Made by a program: the position numbers and the translations under genes. A DNA stretch of 64,000 nt from Blastomussa wellsi (lineage: Eukaryota > Cnidaria > Anthozoa > Scleractinia > Plerogyridae): NCBI GenBank assembly GCA_947652115.1, contig OX393570.1, positions 16,772,054 to 16,836,053 on the forward strand, given 5' to 3'. Each line of letters starts with the position of its first letter. Within the stretch, counting starts at the first letter, position 1. Positions 24,396 to 36,210 of the stretch are shown in pieces. A model generated the notes under the pieces. The model saw only the letters and a list, made by a program, of their open reading frames with translations. It was not told the origin of the DNA and did no database searches.

Positions 24396-25887
24396 TTCTA
24401 ATTGCACTGGACATTATTGTCAGTGATATACACCCATGCGCTCGCTGGCCTCGCTTTTAGACAGCTACCACTGGAATCCTTGCAGCGGTTACAATCAGTT
24501 GTCGTTAAGGTGATTACTCACCTCGATTGTCGAAGGATTTTTTCCAATTTTCTCTGAAGGTTCCACACCAAGCGCTAAATCGAAAACTGCAATGAAAAAG
24601 GCAAGTCACCGTGCTCGCGCGCAAAAGAGATGTGATGGACCAATCGTACCCCATTTGTTTCTTTACTGGTACTATTACGCACTTTCTTGCAATGCGAGAA
24701 TACGAAAAGCCGGATCAAACGCCCAAGCTCCATTGGGATTTGTAGACATGACATTGTGTAACGGGCAGCACAAATGTAAGAATTAAATAATCGTATAAAA
24801 CAGTTCTAGATACGGGGAAGACGACAAACCTCTCCTCTATTGTGTGGATAAGGTACGCTATTTTCCTCTCCATATATCACTCCTAAATTGAGAATATCTG
24901 CCCTGTAAACGCTTTGAAATGGCCCCAGACTTCACAAAAACACAACTAAGAGGTAAATATTTTTTTTTGCACTCATGTTTCTTATATTTACCCAATAACG
25001 TGCTGTCGGCTCCCAAAGGAGCTTGGGCTACCTCAGTGTGTTTGATCTCGATATGCTCTAACGAAAGAAGTGGATTTAGTAAAAAAAAGCACTTCTTTCC
25101 AGAGGTTCTAATCGATTACATGGCCTTTAAACTCTTTAATTTCTGGCATGAAAAGAATCAAAATCCCAACGTAAAAATATCGTTTCACTGGGATCGTTTG
25201 AGAGCAATTGTGCACGTTGAAAATAAGACAATATTAAAAGCATGAATATTGGCTGAAAATGGTCTAATAATTTGTTTTGTCTCTTCAGAAGAATTACCTG
25301 GAGCAATTAAGGGTAAAATCTTCAACATCGTCTCGATTTGAAAGGTGAGGATTGTCAGTGGTCACTAAACCTCTTGTTCCATGGGAATGCCTATTTACTT
25401 TTTACGCTGGTAGTTACTTAATGCTGTTTGATGTCAAAAAGGTCGTTATATCTTGCGGCGAATGCAATTAGTGTAATTTAATGACAAGTTAATATATTGA
25501 TGTATGGTATTGTTGAGAATCGGCTAAAATTTTAGCCTCCCACGCAGACGTCCTTTGGGCTTCGTCGCGCGTTCCTTCCCCACGGACGACTCCTGTCCGT
25601 TCACGGCTAAGAACCAATCATACGCAACTTTCCAGTTTTGGGAAAACTCGGGTTTAATATTAAAGCCATCATTTTTGAAATTCGTAGCCGATCGTGCAAC
25701 TATTCTTTAGCCAAACAAAGAAGTATAAGTGGCAGGGTATTTTTTTTGGATAACAGAACCTTCGCTAAAAGGCGCAGAAAAAATTTATTTCGCTAGCTGC
25801 ACTGTCACTCCGAGCCGATAAATTCCGGTAGGATTAAAACATGTACATTGACACAGAAATGGCATCAAGGGAAACTCGGGAAAGATC

Positions 25888-25975
25888 CGAGTTCCAGATG
25901 GGATTTGAGCCCACGACCCGTGATCCAGTCGAATGCTCTATTCATTGAGATACTAGAGACTCTATGGTAAGAAAG
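25888..25975 (-). repeat. tRNA-derived SINE, minus strand
   Basis: The complement carries an A-box-like TATCTCAATGAATAGAGCAT and a B-box-like GGGCTCAAATCCC. Spacing is as in a tRNA, but the acceptor stem does not pair well. A SINE head is more likely than a working tRNA gene. Confidence 0.55.
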
Positions 25976-26134
25976 GGTTGGTTGGTCGCATATTTGGGGG
26001 ACGGTTGGGGCTTCCCCTCCCCCAATTTTGGGCAACTCAGATTTTTTGGGGCCGCAAGAGGAATTTAAGAAAAGAAACTAGGGAACATTTTTTGGGCGAA
26101 TGCCCCCCTCCACGTACGCTAATGGTGTAAATGG

Positions 26135-26522
26135 TTAAAGTGGCTCACAACAGTTTCAGCATTATGATATATAGTTACTGTGTTATACTGTGTTGGGTAA
26201 GTACTGCCACTCCGTTATTAGTTGATGTTACCGTAATGGTATCAAACAAATGCCCAATAATTTGTGAACAAGTTGGGATTACTTTCTTGGCATTACTGGT
26301 TATCATAGCAAAATTATGAGCTATTTAAGCACCTTCAATTTTAGCTTTAATTGCTTATAACTCAAAAACGAGCTCGGTGACCCCCATTTTTTTATTATCG
26401 AATTTTGATTAGCATGTCAAGATACAACGGAGCGGTTTCAGAGCCACCTTAAACAGTGATAGTACTGACCCCTCAGAGTATAAGAATTTGAATTTGCTGT
26501 GAACTGTTGTGAGCCACCTTAA
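26135..26522. repeat. TTAA-flanked MITE (GTGGCTCACAACAG family)
   Basis: Left TTAAAGTGGCTCACAACAG and right CTGTTGTGAGCCACCTTAA are inverted, with TTAA at each outer edge. The 388-bp body holds no frame. Part of it (TTTAGCTTTAATTGCTTATA region) recurs diverged at 45438-45705. Confidence 0.75.
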
Positions 26523-26562
26523 GCATGCAGCATGTCCTGATTATGTTGAAAGCAAATGACCA

Positions 26563-26928
26563 TTAAAGGAGCACTGTCACAGGGGTTTGGTGTTTTCAGC
26601 TTCATTCATTGCTAATACTTTTACTCGTGTTTAAATTGCTCCTGATGGACTAAAAGGAAGATATCAAACGAGGGAGCAAACCATAATGAATTTCTTGCGA
26701 TATTTTCAAGGAATGGCTCTAGAATTTGAAAAAAAAATGTTTTTTTTTTTCACATTTTAACCACTTCCATCCTTGCCATCCAAAGTGATACGCGGCAACA
26801 GACGGTTTCAATGTAGTGATATAGTCCTAGGTAAGAAAACTACACCATTATTTTTGGGTTTCATTGATGCAGGAACATATTTCATCATTTTAAAATGATG
26901 CAAAAATACCATGACAGGGCTCCTTTAA
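26563..26928. repeat. TTAA-flanked MITE (TTAAAGGAGC family)
   Basis: Left TTAAAGGAGCACTGTCAC and right ATGACAGGGCTCCTTTAA are inverted with TTAA edges. About 366 bp, non-coding, only 40 bp from the previous TTAA element. Related ends occur at 13821, 39528, 45134 and 50883. Confidence 0.75.
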
Positions 26929-27342
26929 GTTACGTTTATGTCAGTTCCTATGGTAATGTCAACTTTCTACTTTTAATATCCACACAGGGTCACCAATGAA
27001 GGAGAGTGTTCATCCTGTGTTTTAAAGATATACAGATGGTATTCAACTAAGGGGAAAAGCCACTATTTAGATTTGAGAGAAATGTCAGAAAATAAAACCA
27101 GATAAATTCTGGTCGAAATTTGTGATAAGACATATTTGTATATTAAATTTTTGCCGCTGTGATGGTTTTAGAATTATTGTCATGATCACAGGCCATCACC
27201 GAATAGATCTTAAATGTGCTGTTGTTACGCGATACCTAAGCATTTATACTACTGTAAAGATGAATGTACAGTTGTATTGCAAAAAAGCAATAAAGGAAAT
27301 ATGACTGTGGCGATTACATTCGCCCTATGTAGGTTCCATCCC

Positions 27343-27603
27343 AAGGCAAGGTGCGCTGGACTCCGGATCAGATGGTCTCAGTTCGAGCCCTGGCCGGGTC
27401 ACTCCATTGTGTTCTTGGGCAAGACAATTTACTCTTACAGTGCCTCTCTCCACCCAGGTGTATAAATGGGTACCGGCGAAATAATGCTGGGGGTAACCTT
27501 GCGATGGACTAGTATCCCAGTACCAGGGGGGAGTAGAAATACTCATAGTCGGTTATGCTACAAAAACCGGCCTGATAGGCCACTAGGCTCATATGCAGAG
27601 TTT
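27343..27603 (+). repeat. SINE family A, most complete copy
   Basis: The tRNA-like head has CGCTGGACTCCGGATCAG and the B-box-like AGTTCGAGCCC. Next come TTCTTGGGCAAGACAATTTA, CACCCAGGTGTATAAATGGG, CTTGCGATGGACTAGTATCC, GAGTAGAAATACTC and the end CCACTAGGCTCATATGCAGA. It serves as the reference for the other copies in this window. Confidence 0.7.
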
Positions 27604-30403
27604 AACTTTTAACCCATTTTTATGCTTACCAATTGCGTGTTAATTGCATATCAACTAATTTTTGAATTGTAATCATTAATTCTAAAAGGATAAAAAATAG
27701 GTCCACGATGCGTACATGTGTGGCTTACGAGCTAAATTGCAATATTTAACAAGAAACGTTTTTGGAATGTTAAAATCGCGCATGGTTTTTGGTTAAAATA
27801 GTATAGCTTCGGTTATAATCTTTCCAAAGCGACACACGATCGAAAAACAATTAATCTAACGCTTGCGTGACACTCGTGCTTTGTTGTGTTATATTGAAGC
27901 GTGAAGCGTGACATCCCAAATGAGATATGCGATAGTGGGTGTGAATCACAAGGAATTAGTGACATGCGATACTAGGACGTGAATCATAAGCTCAAGTGTT
28001 TTGTTTAAGTCTCGTGCAGGCATGCAAGGTATATCCGATAATAATAAACCAGAGTGATGGCAGGCGCTCGACTCTCCAAAATGTGGTACATTATTATAGT
28101 TTTTTTTTTAGATTTTAATTTTTAAATTTTAATGAGAACCTCCCCGAAAACCACACATTGTGACGGGAGCCTCCTCAGAAAACGTTAATTAATTAATTAC
28201 AAATTAATTAATTTATTTATCATTTCGTGGAAGCCACGCAAAAACAAAATTGCAAGGGAATCCTGTTCTAAAATTTCAAGAGTTTATTTCTTTATGAGTG
28301 TAAATAGCAAGTATCCAGCGATTGCGTACAGCTCGTTTTATGTCTTTTAGATTCCTGTTATCATGTACAAAAGGCTATACAGGGATTATTTTCTATGTTG
28401 TCATTTAAGTTCCTGGTTTTGTAATTTAAGTTCCTGGTTCCCAATAGGTGGTTTTCACTGTCACGCCATCAAAATATAAACTCGAAACCATGCAATTACA
28501 AAATCTGATAGATTCAAATGTTATAAAATATTAATAGGTAAACAAAATCTCCAAGTCTCAGGTCTGTGCGGTACACCATTCGTGAGTTATTTGCGGAAGC
28601 ATTTCTCGCAAATTTATAGAGCTCAGTATGGAAACGCCATGATGGGCACCAACATGGCGGCCGGAAATCAAAGAAAACATCTGGCACTGACTTTGGCCAA
28701 AAAAGCGACTGCTCATTCCTCACGATCTAGTGTATATGCACATACACATCTTTCCTGATACTTGAACTGATTAAACTGCAAAACGTTTGCGAAAAGACCT
28801 TTTCTTAGAGCACGACAGCTTTGCCACGGCGCCATCGTGAAGTCACGTACGGTGGAAATCTCGAAAATTCAACATGCTGTATTTCAAACACAAAGGACAC
28901 TATCCAGCTGAAAAATTGTGAATAGATATATATTTTTAGAATTTCTTTCACGTGGTGACAATGAAAATTACGCAGGCCAAGCGAATTTTGTTTTTAAAAT
29001 TTTATGACGTCACATGAAAACCAAGAATTACTGTTTTCACAATTACATTTGGTTTATTTCGTTTGCTTTAATAGCCCTTTTTGTAGTCCTAAAATACACA
29101 CTATTCGCATTTGACAGCTGACAATTTGTTGCTATTTGTATACCAACTGTTTGACACGAATGCTTTATTTAGTATTGATCCGCTCTGACATCAGTCATCT
29201 TTACTCTGGGGAAAAAGCCTCGTTACAGAAAAAATGGTCTCTATGGCACCTAGAGTACATTAACATTAAATCAATTAAGGTTCATTCCATGTTTGTTTTA
29301 AAACGAGATTTATCAGTTTCGTCCACGAAATCAATATATTTGTAATTTTTACCACCGCATATTTATCTTTAAATGCATCTTTTCATCACTCTATACTGAA
29401 ATACTCGGTTTGAAATGTAATCATTCTTCTAATTCTGCCACTCCCTCTTTTAATATTTCATAGTTTTTGGTATTATATGCACCTGACTGATGCGTTTAAG
29501 ATTTTTTAATTACATTTTTCATAAAGTCTTTCTATGTATATCTAGCTTCTTCGACAATTACATCATAGTATTTTCATATTTCTGTGATCTAAACCACTTA
29601 TTTTTTTTACATTATAAGGCCGATTGATTGTTGTAAAAATAAAAGCCCAATGTCATTTTTGACTAGGTTGAAGACAATGTGGTGACCATAATGTAAAATA
29701 TTGCAAGTATGATTAGAACAGAGTGTCATTTCGATATAAACATTTGATATAAGCACAAATATATAAACAATGCATGTCCAAGGAATTAAATCAATATTGT
29801 TTTTCACGATGCATTATAAGTTGAGTCAGTTCCTTTCTTTCCCTTTCTCTTTTCCTTCTCCCAAAGACCAACGTAAATTAAGGCAATATATGTACTGTGT
29901 TAACTTTATAACATGCAAATTAAAAACGACAAGAAAAGAAAAAAATAATATACAAAAATAGTGAATCTAAATTCACGAATTAATTAGAACAAGATCATTT
30001 TTTCTTCCATTATTTCATGAGTTTATCCATTTCACTTATTTTGCAACACGATGTCTAAATTTCTTCATTGATTTTATATTAATCATTTTTTTTTTTTGCC
30101 TTTTTAAAATATATTTTATATGTGATTATACCTCTTACTATTTTTTTTAATATTAACTCTTCAGCGTCATACGTCAAACAACTCAGAAAATTATGTTTGG
30201 AAAAAGCAAAAAGCTTTTGGGTTATGACGCTAAAAGCTGTATAATTGGGCAATTAGTAATATTGACGAACGATATATCAAGGCTGAAAATAATAGATGAG
30301 CGTCGAGCAGACTTTTTTAACCTTTGATCCTACAGAAGTTTAGTTGAGAAAACAGAAGATAGAAGCAAAGTACGCGCGTAATATTTTCAAAGTCGTGTTT
30401 CTA

Positions 30404-32938
30404 ATGTTTTACAAACAATACTATTGTATCCTGATTGTCGGCGTCGAGGTTATGTCATCTGTTTTGGGATGTTTAGATCAACTGGGTAAGTCGATTGTTC
30501 AGGAATTAACAATTCTTTATAAAGCGATATAGCCTAAATTATCTCAAGCGGATAAGAAAACAATGCATGTTCATTACGGTATTCTTTTTTTTTTTGTTTC
30601 GTATTAGGAATTTATGAATTATAAGGTCCGGCCTTCAAATTCAAAGAACTATTGTGTATGCAATATAAATTTTGTCCTTGCTAAGATGGTGTGGCGAGGT
30701 AAATCAGCGGCCAAAGAAACTATACTTACAGAAATTTGCCAACCTTTTTTCAAATGACACAGTACAAATCATAAAAAAGTGATCGATTGAATTTGTCAAA
30801 ATGTATCATTTTGAGGACACCTCCAGAAACGATGCCTAATTTCTATTATTTGGAAAGGAGTTAGGTTATTCGTTTAGCCATCTAATAAACTATCAAAAAG
30901 TGTCTTTGCAATAAACAGGTACTTGTCAAAAGTAGTTTTCATTAATCTTAGTTTAAGTTCGCAAATGGCATGATATCCAAAACCTAACATATTGCCGTTA
31001 TTAACAGAGAGATGCTACTTTAAATTGCAGAGAAACGATATATTTTAAATTGCAAAAAAGACATTTCATTCAGATATTTATATGTAAAGTATTTGAGCCA
31101 TTCTTTTGAATTGCTTGTGGAATTGGCGGCAAAAAAGGCTTCACAAAAGAGCCCCAGTGTGAATAGTATTTTCCCATGTGAGAAAACACACGAGGTTCGA
31201 TGATAACTTGTCCGACGCGTTGCGTGAAAATATAATCGTGATTTGAGAAATCGAGTGTTAAAGATTGTAGGTCCTTTTTAATTCTTAAAATATTATTTTC
31301 TGGGAATAGTTTAGACTTATAGTAGAAATGAAGAACCTTCTTTAGTTTCCCTTCGTCAGTTGAACTCGGAATTTTTGTAAAATTTTACCATACAATGTTC
31401 TCGTTAGACGCTGAAGCTTGTGGCATTGGATGGAAGCCTTTCGAAAAGTCCTGCTACAAAATTCGCACCGTACCCCAGAATTGGGAACAGAGTGTGAATC
31501 ATTGTAAATCTGTAGGTGCACACCTTGTCCAAATCATAAGTCGTAAAGAAATGGACTTCATCTACTTTTCATTTGTGAAACCTTTACGTTCTGGAAGTGC
31601 ATGGATCGGGCTCAGCCTAAAGCATGATGGCTCATTTCGTTGGACCGATGGCACCGAGTTGAGGTATAAAAACTGAAATAATTTCAGGGGATATGAACAG
31701 TGCGTGGAGATTTTCGTCAACAATGGCAAATGGAATGACATTCCCTGTTGGTTAAAAAGGCCGTACGTGTGCGAAAAAGGTACGATTTTCCGGTTTAATA
31801 CATTTTGACCGCCTGAAAAGAAGGCAAAAGATAAAAATTTAAATAATTATGGTAGTTAGATGAATGGCTAAAAGAGAATATTTGTGAACCCTCATTACAA
31901 ACCTAGAACATCTACTTGGTCATTAATCAATGAAGAAGTGCCAATGATTTTAACACTTGCGTATACAAGTTTCAGGCTTATAAGAAGGTCTCAATGGGGT
32001 TAACCGTTAGCCGTAAAATGGCCAAAATTAAGCCGTCAGGCGTAAAAATGAAAGAATTTTAACCGTTAGCCGTAAAAAAATGTTAACCGTAAAAACTCTA
32101 AATACAAAAGTAAAGGCCTCGAGAACTTTTTTTGAGTCTGATGTGCTGTGCGTTTATGTGTTCTGGTAGCGAGTAAAGCCGATCGAAACCGGAAGTGTCG
32201 TAAGTGTCTGCATGATTTCCTTCTTTATTTTCCTTTAAGTAATTTAAATTCTATCTTATTTTGGTATTCTTAATATTTTCCGCCTCAGTAAAATCATAAG
32301 AGTTATATAGTTCATTTTGAGTGTACACACACAAACAAAAAAATACTTTTTTTATCTCAAAATGATCCAAAGACTTTCAGTACGTTTTACAACAATGGAA
32401 ATTAATATTTAACTTCTTAAAACAATAGAAATTATTTTTTAACTCCTCCTGTTGATGGAAAAAAATTAGGTAATGGAACAAAATTAACCGTTAGCCGTAA
32501 AAAAGCCAAAAAGTTAACCGTTAACCGTAAAAGCCACTACCCCATTGAGACCCTCTCATAAAATAAGTACTCTTTCAATCAATTCATCCACCCTCCCCTT
32601 CGGAAGAAGAACAAGTTCACTGTGGTATTCTGTGGTGTTGCAGGTTTCTTAACAGTCTTCACACTCTTCTTGTAGGCGGTCTTCGGATTCATCCAACTCA
32701 ATACATGTCAGCGGACATCAGAAACAAGGATCGCGCTCTCGTAAATAACACATTCCAGCAGCATTTCGTTTCTGACGTCACACAGTGTTTGAAAAAGTGT
32801 TTAGACACTAGGGAGTGCTTTTCGTTCAACTTTGAGTATTCTGGCGTGGCCTCAAGGAGATGCGAGCTGAATAATTCTACAAGGGCCTGGGCTCAGGAAA
32901 AGTATCTGGGGAGACCCGGTTTTATCTACTACGATTGA
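30404..32938 (+). CDS. Secreted C-type lectin / PAN-apple protein, with in-frame TGA
   Basis: Three phase-matched exons: 30404-30485 (signal peptide MFYKQYYCILIVGVEVMSS, ending at a perfect GTAAGT donor), 31408-31779 (C-type lectin domain) and 32676-32938 (PAN/apple). The frame is 238 codons plus stop. The lectin exon shows CGIGWKPFEKSCYKI, CKSVGAHLVQIISRKEMDFI, AWIGLSLKHDGSFRWTDG and, past the break, YEQCVEIFVNNGKWND and PYVCEK. The last exon has the PAN cysteines (VTQCLKKCLDTRECFSFNFE, RRCELNNSTR). TGA at 31674-31676 replaces the residue after KN, where this fold usually has Trp, so the product stops at 116 aa unless the codon is read through, edited or a sequencing error. The exon-1 assignment rests on phase and signal-peptide character. 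An alternative is that the lectin exon is spliced to the SUEL gene upstream. Confidence 0.7.
31987..32552. repeat. MITE with GGTCTCAATGGGGT ends and internal TTAACCGTTAGCCGTAAA units
   Basis: The 14-bp ends GGTCTCAATGGGGT and ACCCCATTGAGACC are inverted, 566 bp apart. Near each end the element repeats TTAACCGTTAGCCGTAAA two to three times in the same direction. Non-coding, in the intron before the PAN exon. Confidence 0.75.
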
Positions 32939-33018
32939 TACCTTGCATGAAAAGCTTAAAGATTGGATAGAATTTAAATTCCTGAAATAATCTGCTTTCT
33001 AAACTAACGCCGAAACTT

Positions 33019-33181
33019 CCTTTGGGGTGATCCGTATCAGGATCATTGATTCGAGATCACTCAGATCATGGCGCATGAAAGGAACCGGCAAATCCTTGCT
33101 CAGTGTGGATTCGCCGGTGCCTTTGGTGCACCGTGATCTGAGAGATCTAGGATCTGATCGTGATCTAGATTATCCCAAAGG
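33019..33181. repeat. Small inverted repeat, GATC-rich
   Basis: Left CCTTTGGGGTGATCC and right GATTATCCCAAAGG are imperfect inverted ends. Inside are many GATC words (GGATCATTGATTCGAGATCA; GTGATCTGAGAGATCTAGGA). Confidence 0.5.
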
Positions 33182-33934
33182 AAAGCACCCTTACTTGTAT
33201 ATTTATAGCATCATTTGGTTGCTGGTTAAATGAGGTTCTCCATTCCGGCCTCTCGTGAGCCGTTGTTCCATGATTGATGAGAAAACAAATGTTGATCAAT
33301 CTTATCTCAATAAATGTTGATCAATCTTATGAATACAAAATTTTTTACTGTTAGACATAATCTCTAACAGGTAAATAGTGTGTTTTTAGTACGTTTTCCA
33401 GGACAGCCCAGCTTGTTTGGTCGAATTATGGAGTCAGTGAAAATACAGTAAACCACAGAGAGGATTACTCACGAGATGACAATGAGACTGACATAAAAAT
33501 GGAATAACATATTTGAAATGTATGAGATGACCTGTCATTCGACATACGAGGTTGTATACAATCAGTTTTGCAGTTGGGTTGAAATATCCATTTGTTCTTT
33601 AAAAGTGAAAATTGGTAAGTATTGTGGCTACCGTTGGAAACAATCGGTCATTCTGGGTTTTAATTGCGAAATAGTCACGGTATTTCTTTTGGAAACTCGC
33701 TCGGACTGGACTATTACGACGGTGTGATACCCCGGACTCTTTATTTAGTGCAAAGTCGTGAAATATTTCCGGTGAGATAATACTCCAAACATAAACTTGA
33801 AGATACATGTGCAACTATGCAGGGTTTTCAGTAAATTCCTTGCAAAAAAATACCTTTCGTGCTCTAACTTTCAAATATGAATGCCGAAAAAATGCCACCA
33901 TAGAATTTACATGTAAGAAGGTAAATGGTAAAGT

Positions 33935-33985
33935 CTGCATTTGGGCCTAGTGGCCCATCAGGCCGGAGCTTATCCCGGTTTGAAG
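33935..33985 (-). repeat. SINE family A terminal fragment, inverted
   Basis: TTGGGCCTAGTGGCCCATCA followed by GGCCGGAGCTTATCCCGGTT is the complement of the family's 3' block. Confidence 0.5.
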
Positions 33986-34224
33986 ATTGTCAATTGTCGA
34001 TTGTCATTATTTCCTGAATATATCACTAGTTACGTAACATTTTTCTCAATTAGGTAAACTGCCTTTAAAATCATCCGCGTATGCCATTTTGGCTCCATCA
34101 CCCCCAGGCCAAAAGGGTTAAACACTCTTAAATGAAAAAGGTTTATAATTAATTTCAAACTATCCAATAAATTAAGTTTTAGAGTCTCTCTTACCTTATA
34201 AAGGGGCTCTGTAAATTTTATAAT

Positions 34225-34330
34225 TTGGTTATATCAACTGGGTTGATAATGTCAATTGGCCACCGTAAAGAGATTCAAGTGCTGACGTTTCGAGCGTTAG
34301 CCCTTCGTCGGAGCGAATCAAGGAATTGTG
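34225..34330 (-). repeat. Penelope-associated repeat fragment
   Basis: TATATCAACTGGGTTGATAA followed by GGCCACCGTAAAGAGATTC and the hammerhead-like core is the same unit that occurs as an inverted pair at 61262-61655. Only the tip of the unit is present here. Confidence 0.6.
34272..34319 (-). ncRNA. Hammerhead-ribozyme-like motif
   Basis: On the minus strand the order is: GATTC and GCT (stem I, 5' side); CCGACGA (core; consensus CUGANGA with U4 changed to C); GGGC-TAAC-GCTC (stem II hairpin); GAAA; a minimal AC/GT stem III; the cleavage triplet GTC; then AGC and GAATC, which close stem I around a small internal loop. Hammerheads with very short stem III are known from Penelope-like elements. 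Pairing is seen directly. Activity is doubtful because of the U4 change. Confidence 0.45.
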
Positions 34331-36210
34331 CGTCGTGTGTCTTTATATACAGAAAGATGGAGCTTCGCTATTGGCTGGTGCCTGTCACGTTACCAGGTTA
34401 TATTGTTATACTTCCCACCGACGCAGCACCACAGTTTCTATAGAAACTTACCCCCTCTATTCATCTGTAAATTTTAGATTGAAAAACACATTTAATTTTA
34501 ACTATGCGGTTTGCAAAACAAAGGAACTGGCAGCGGCAGCAATTAACTTCTTTTACAACAACAGATCAAATGGCATACGTTTTGCTACGACATATATATT
34601 TGAATTGAGCCTTGAGTTGCAATTGTCTTTTTAGAGCTTACCCGTGTTAAATTTTGTATGGATTTTTTTTTATTACAAAGTGTTTTGTATCTAGAGGATA
34701 TTAATCTTGATTATGACGAAAGTTTCCTTTAAAATTACTTTTCTTTTCACGACAATACCAAGAGTGAACCGAAAATGGATTTCCATTCCACGATCACCTC
34801 ATTCAATTACTCTTTTCCATTTAAGAAGGCGTCGCGTGAAAATGTCTCTTTTTCTTCGCAAAAATATCCGGGATGACATAGATATTTCCCTCTTTCATTA
34901 ATACCTTCTCGCACTACTTTAATATAAATTAAATGGAAAACAATGCACTTCAGTTGGCAGCAAACAGAAACTAATAATAATGATAATTTCGCAAGCTAAA
35001 AAAAACAACGTTCCCGCTGTTGGAAAACATTCTCGCCTTTAAATATTAATTAAAAGGCAATCTTTCTTGGATGTCAACTGGGAGCCAACGTTTGGAAGGA
35101 AACAAACTGACAACGAGGAGACTTTCTATTTGCAAAATAACTAGAGTATAAATTAAAGTATGAATCCAAAACAACAACTCAATTGAATGCAAAGCTCGTT
35201 TTATTGCAAGCCACCGTCATGTCGACCTATTAGTTCCATAAAAAATAAAATAAATGTTCTGCGTTCGGTGATGATGAACGCCGACTTTTTCCAGTGACTT
35301 TCTAAGGCTTTGCAATTATGAAAGAGCGTTGTTTTTTCTACGAAAATTGTTTGTCAGGAAGGAAGCAAAGGGTATTAATTGACTTTCTATTTGTAAAATA
35401 AAGCGGCTCAATAATTTAGACAGACAAGCGCTCTGTGCAGGTGAATTTCAAAATGTCAAAGCAAAATAAAGGCGTTGGTATAAATTTTCAACGTTGGCGT
35501 TCGGTTTGCATTTAGCCTTTAACAGTACCCAAAAACCACACAATGTCTCGCCTTTTGCATTTATACAAGATTTGGCGCTTTAAACTTCTAAATAAACCAG
35601 CTTAATTTGATCTGCACAGTTTATTCGCACTTCATGTGCCTTAAGGTAAGTTCCATTTGAAGTATATATTTTATTTTTGGATGTTCCATGATTTCTCGTT
35701 TATCACCGAAGCTTCGTTGTCAACCTGAAAGCACTTGTGTGTATTTTAAAATGTTTAGGTGTTTTCGGCACCACACAATTATGGCCAGAGCATAACAGGC
35801 CCATCTAAGAACGTCACTGCGTACTTCAGAGCTGAATATTTAGTTTTTAAGGAAAATGATTTATAATCAACTGCTGTCCAATTTGACCTTTTTAAATAGA
35901 GCATACGAATGAATCTGCGTGGCCATAAATGGCAAAAAGAATTACGAATTTTAAGCTTATTATATGTCACTTGAGATGAACTTGAAATTGTCCGAAAATT
36001 TTCTTTCTGGAGCACATCGCAAAAAAAAATAAATTTTCAAATTTCAAAGAAGGCAAGACAAGTTATACAAATTCCAACAAAATGTTTTGTGTGATTTTCT
36101 GGACAAAAAATTATTGTAAATTTGTGTGTGCCCTTCCGACTTCCAAAAATGCAAAAAATATAATCATGACTTTCTTTCTTTGTCAGTCCTAGTAGACTCA
36201 GAGATGTCAT

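Larger units (their letters stand above)
24196..30403. other. Long gene-poor stretch
   Basis: No coding exon strongly supported. Repeats are listed separately (24288, 25888, 26135, 26563, 27343). 28000-30300 is AT-rich with several homopolymers and no recognised element. A possible 24-nt micro-exon at 25289-25312 is discussed under findings. Confidence 0.4.
32939..36210. other. Intergenic stretch
   Basis: No coding exon recognised. Holds a small inverted repeat (33019-33181), a SINE fragment (33935-33985) and a Penelope-associated repeat with a hammerhead-like motif (34225-34330). The rest is AT-rich. Confidence 0.4.

Noticed and set aside
25888..25975. tRNA gene on the minus strand
   Set aside because: A- and B-boxes are present but the acceptor stem and anticodon arm do not pair convincingly; treated as a SINE head.
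31653..31678. A 24-nt intron removing the TGA in the lectin exon
   Set aside because: It has GT and AG ends and keeps the frame but is well below the size that spliceosomes handle, and it would delete conserved lectin residues.
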